Shown here piece after piece: positions 5,739-7,717 of a stretch of 7,717 nucleotides of DNA; position 1 is the stretch's first letter; the number at the start of each line of letters is the position of its first letter. Both the position numbers and the translations under genes were made by a program. Origin of the DNA: Thermococcus paralvinellae (GTDB lineage Archaea > Methanobacteriota_B > Thermococci > Thermococcales > Thermococcaceae); contig DQUR01000020.1 of assembly GCA_015662175.1 (NCBI GenBank), forward strand, positions 1 to 7,717. The letters are read 5' to 3'. Below the pieces are notes generated by a model. It was not told the origin of the DNA. It made no database searches and was given only the letters and a program-made list of their open reading frames with translations.

Positions 5739-7717
5739 ATGGCGAGAAAGAAAAAGGTTGAAATTTCCGAGAATGAAATAAAAGAGCTTGACGAGTTTGA
5801 AGAGCTCACGATAGATGCTGGAGTTACTGAAATCTCAAAGAGAAAGAAAAAGGAAATTAAGACACTTGAGGATTTGCCGGGAGTAGGTCCGGCCACGGCT
5901 GAAAAGCTTAGGGAGGCTGGATATGATAGCCTGGAAGCAATTGCCGTTGCATCCCCGATAGAGCTTAAAGAAATTGCCGGGATAAGCGAGGGGGCGGCTT
6001 TAAAGATAATTCAGGCTGCAAGAGAAGCGGCCAACATTGGAACATTCATAAGGGCTGATGAATACCTTCAGAGGAGACAGAGCATAGGGAGGATTTCCAC
6101 TGGAAGTAAATCCCTCGACAAGCTACTTGGTGGTGGAATAGAAACCCAGGCAATCACTGAGGTTTTCGGTGAGTTCGGTAGCGGAAAGTGTTTTGCCAGG
6201 GATACTCCAGTTTACTACGAAAATGACGCGGTGGTACACTTTGAGACCATTGAGGAGATGTATGAAAAATACGCCAAACTTAACGGGGAGATTCCATTTG
6301 ACGATGGATATGCAGTCCCGGTTGATACCGTCTCGGTTTACACACTTGATTTAAATGCTGAAATTAGAAAGACAAAAGCGGCCTACATCTATAAGGAGAA
6401 AGTTAAAAAGCTGGCAAAAGTCACCCTCGGCAATGGGATTGAACTTAAGGTAACGTTGCCGCATCCGGTATTGGTGCTCAATGAAGATGGCTTTCAATGG
6501 GTCAAAGCTGAAGCATTGCGTGAGGGCGATATCATCGTTGGTGTCAGGAAGGTGCCATCAAACTCAGGGACAATTGATCCGGATGACGCGTATCTCCGGG
6601 GCCGCTCAATTACAGCTGAACCAACGATGGAAGGTGCAAGTGTCCCAAACGTTATTTTAAATGCCGATAAAAAAGCCATAGTTGCGTTCTTGGCCGGATA
6701 CGTTGAAGGCAGGGGTCATGTTAGAGACAACACTGTGGAATTACTAACCAGGAGCAAAAAGCTTGCAGATGGCTTGGTATTTCTGCTCAAGCGTCTTGGA
6801 ACAACCCCCAAAGTGTCAGTGAAAACGGTGAATGGGGAGACACACTACTGCATAACGGATGAGGATCTCTTTAGCATTATTAAATGTGGCAAACAGAAAT
6901 GTGAAGTCACCGGAATGTATCCCCCTCACCTTAAGAAATACCTTGGAAAACTGTACAGAGAGCTTCTCAAGGGAGACGATATAACTGTCCCCACCATCTT
7001 CACAGAAAACAAGGACTCTTGGTTTACGGAGGAAACGCTGGACAGGATTGAGCAGTACTTTATTCAGGCCAACAGGGCCAATAATGAAGCGTTAATGAAT
7101 GAAATCGCAACCCGTGCCCTCAAGGTAATTTCGCTTTCAAGAAATCTTACCTTCCACGAGATTGAACGGGTTGAGATAATGGACTACAATGATTATGTCT
7201 ATGACCTTGTAATTCCGGAAACTCACAACTTCATAGCCCCAAACGGCTTGGTGCTCCACAACACCCAGATAGCCCATACCCTAGCAGTCATGGTTCAATT
7301 GCCGCCTGAAGAAGGCGGCTTAAATGGCAGTGTCATCTGGATTGACACTGAGAACACCTTCAGGCCAGAGAGGATAAGGCAGATTGCCGAGAACAGGGGC
7401 CTGGATCCGGATGAGATTCTCAAGAATATCTACGTTGCAAGGGCCTACAATACAAATCATCAAATGCTCCTAGTTGAGAAAGCGGAAGAGATCATCAAGG
7501 AGAGGCTTAACACCGATAGACCCGTTAAGCTTCTGGTTGTGGACTCTTTAACAAGCCATTTCCGTTCCGAATACGTTGGTAGAGGAGCTTTAGCGGAAAG
7601 ACAGCAAAAGCTGGGGAAGCACCTGGCAGATTTACACCGCTTGGCCAACCTGTATGACATTGCGGTATTCGTTACAAATCAAGTCCAGGCAAGACCGGAT
7701 GCATTCTTTGGTGATCC
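5739..7717 (+). CDS. radA: DNA repair and recombination protein RadA, intein-containing precursor, 3' end cut by window edge
   Basis: RadA is the archaeal RecA/Rad51 recombinase that forms filaments on ssDNA and drives ATP-dependent strand exchange. The window holds 659 codons: 301 host residues and a 358-residue intein. The N-terminal domain has a helix-hairpin-helix ([12 protein letters not shown], 46-57). The polymerisation motif GTFIRADEY follows, with F103 and A106. Walker A GEFGSGK ends at K150, and after the intein resumes with T509 ([14 protein letters not shown]). E539 in IDTENTF is the probable catalytic glutamate, and Walker B LLVVDS has D602. The last residues are RPDAFFGD, so roughly 50 remain outside. 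The ATG at 5739 lies 5 nt after GGTGA (5729-5733); the in-frame ATG at 5733 overlaps that site and is less likely. The gene has its own TATA promoter and diverges from the AGOG gene. Confidence 0.96.
   Translation, partial: MARKKKVEISENEIKELDEFEELTIDAGVTEISKRKKKEIKTLEDLPGVGPATAEKLREAGYDSLEAIAVASPIELKEIAGISEGAALKIIQAAREAANIGTFIRADEYLQRRQSIGRISTGSKSLDKLLGGGIETQAITEVFGEFGSGKCFARDTPVYYENDAVVHFETIEEMYEKYAKLNGEIPFDDGYAVPVDTVSVYTLDLNAEIRKTKAAYIYKEKVKKLAKVTLGNGIELKVTLPHPVLVLNEDGFQWVKAEALREGDIIVGVRKVPSNSGTIDPDDAYLRGRSITAEPTMEGASVPNVILNADKKAIVAFLAGYVEGRGHVRDNTVELLTRSKKLADGLVFLLKRLGTTPKVSVKTVNGETHYCITDEDLFSIIKCGKQKCEVTGMYPPHLKKYLGKLYRELLKGDDITVPTIFTENKDSWFTEETLDRIEQYFIQANRANNEALMNEIATRALKVISLSRNLTFHEIERVEIMDYNDYVYDLVIPETHNFIAPNGLVLHNTQIAHTLAVMVQLPPEEGGLNGSVIWIDTENTFRPERIRQIAENRGLDPDEILKNIYVARAYNTNHQMLLVEKAEEIIKERLNTDRPVKLLVVDSLTSHFRSEYVGRGALAERQQKLGKHLADLHRLANLYDIAVFVTNQVQARPDAFFGD
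6189..7262 (+). mobile_element. Intein in the RadA P-loop, degenerate LAGLIDADG endonuclease
   Basis: This 358-residue protein-splicing element is inserted between the P-loop lysine and threonine. Splicing residues are all present: C1 (block [11 protein letters not shown]), block B TLPH (T89, H92), block [15 protein letters not shown] (337-350), block G with H357-N358, and the +1 residue Thr. Splicing should therefore restore GSGKTQ. Between the splicing blocks lie about 200 residues resembling a LAGLIDADG homing endonuclease. Only one motif is visible, [12 protein letters not shown] (167-178), and the position of its catalytic acid holds arginine (R175). No second LAGLIDADG motif is seen. 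The endonuclease is therefore probably inactive while splicing must persist, because RadA is needed. RadA inteins at this site are known in other Thermococcales. Confidence 0.93.

Noticed and set aside
6094..6106. TTTCCACTGGAAG, an ORB-like dyad inside radA
   Set aside because: It encodes ISTGS of [10 protein letters not shown], a conserved RadA/Rad51 segment, so the protein explains it. No G-run or A-tract is present.
6169..6679. Frames of about 61 codons on both strands inside the radA intein
   Set aside because: They are alternative frames of the intein coding sequence, whose splicing blocks fix the true frame.
1..7717. CRISPR arrays, tRNA or rRNA genes, insertion sequences
   Set aside because: No regularly spaced repeats, cloverleaf-like sequences or transposase frames were seen. 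The recurring dyads are irregularly spaced ORBs, not CRISPR repeats.

Overview
The window comes from a hyperthermophilic euryarchaeon of the order Thermococcales (Thermococcus/Pyrococcus group); the species cannot be fixed from the sequence. The basis is an archaeal Orc1/Cdc6 followed directly by the small subunit of D-family DNA polymerase, an archaeal RadA with an intein in its P-loop, an AGOG-type DNA glycosylase, strong GGAGG/GGTGA ribosome binding sites, TATA-type promoters and origin recognition boxes (ORBs). The DNA is moderately AT-rich.

Layout. Minus strand, 2923 down to 1: orc1/cdc6 is followed by polB (PolD small subunit DP1, cut by the window edge); the two overlap by ATGA. The next 1.2 kb (2924-4139) has no intact gene and is almost certainly the chromosomal origin. 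Two full ORBs (3717-3744 and 3992-4020) point away from each other around an AT-rich stretch that fits a DNA unwinding element, and several shorter ORB-like dyads are scattered around them. Inside this region a 90-codon minus-strand frame (3350-3619), broken by one TAA, looks like a dead or interrupted small gene. Next, still on the minus strand, are an AGOG 8-oxoguanine glycosylase/lyase (4588-5364) and a translationally coupled DUF6884-like gene (4140-4591) broken by a two-base insertion. A 374-bp divergent intergenic region with a TATA box and another ORB-like dyad leads to radA on the plus strand. radA is interrupted after its P-loop lysine by a 358-residue intein and runs off the right edge.

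How it fits together. Orc1/Cdc6 recognises ORBs, PolD replicates, RadA performs strand exchange at broken forks, and AGOG removes oxidised guanine, so this is an origin-proximal replication and repair neighbourhood. The most striking observation is that ORB sequence is not confined to the intergenic origin. The variable linker of the DP1 gene carries several ORB-like elements, one sharing 23 consecutive bases with an origin ORB and another flanked by five G/C on both sides. They occur in different reading phases and both orientations, which argues for DNA-level function inside the polymerase gene. Two genes next to the origin are broken, and the intein endonuclease looks degenerate.
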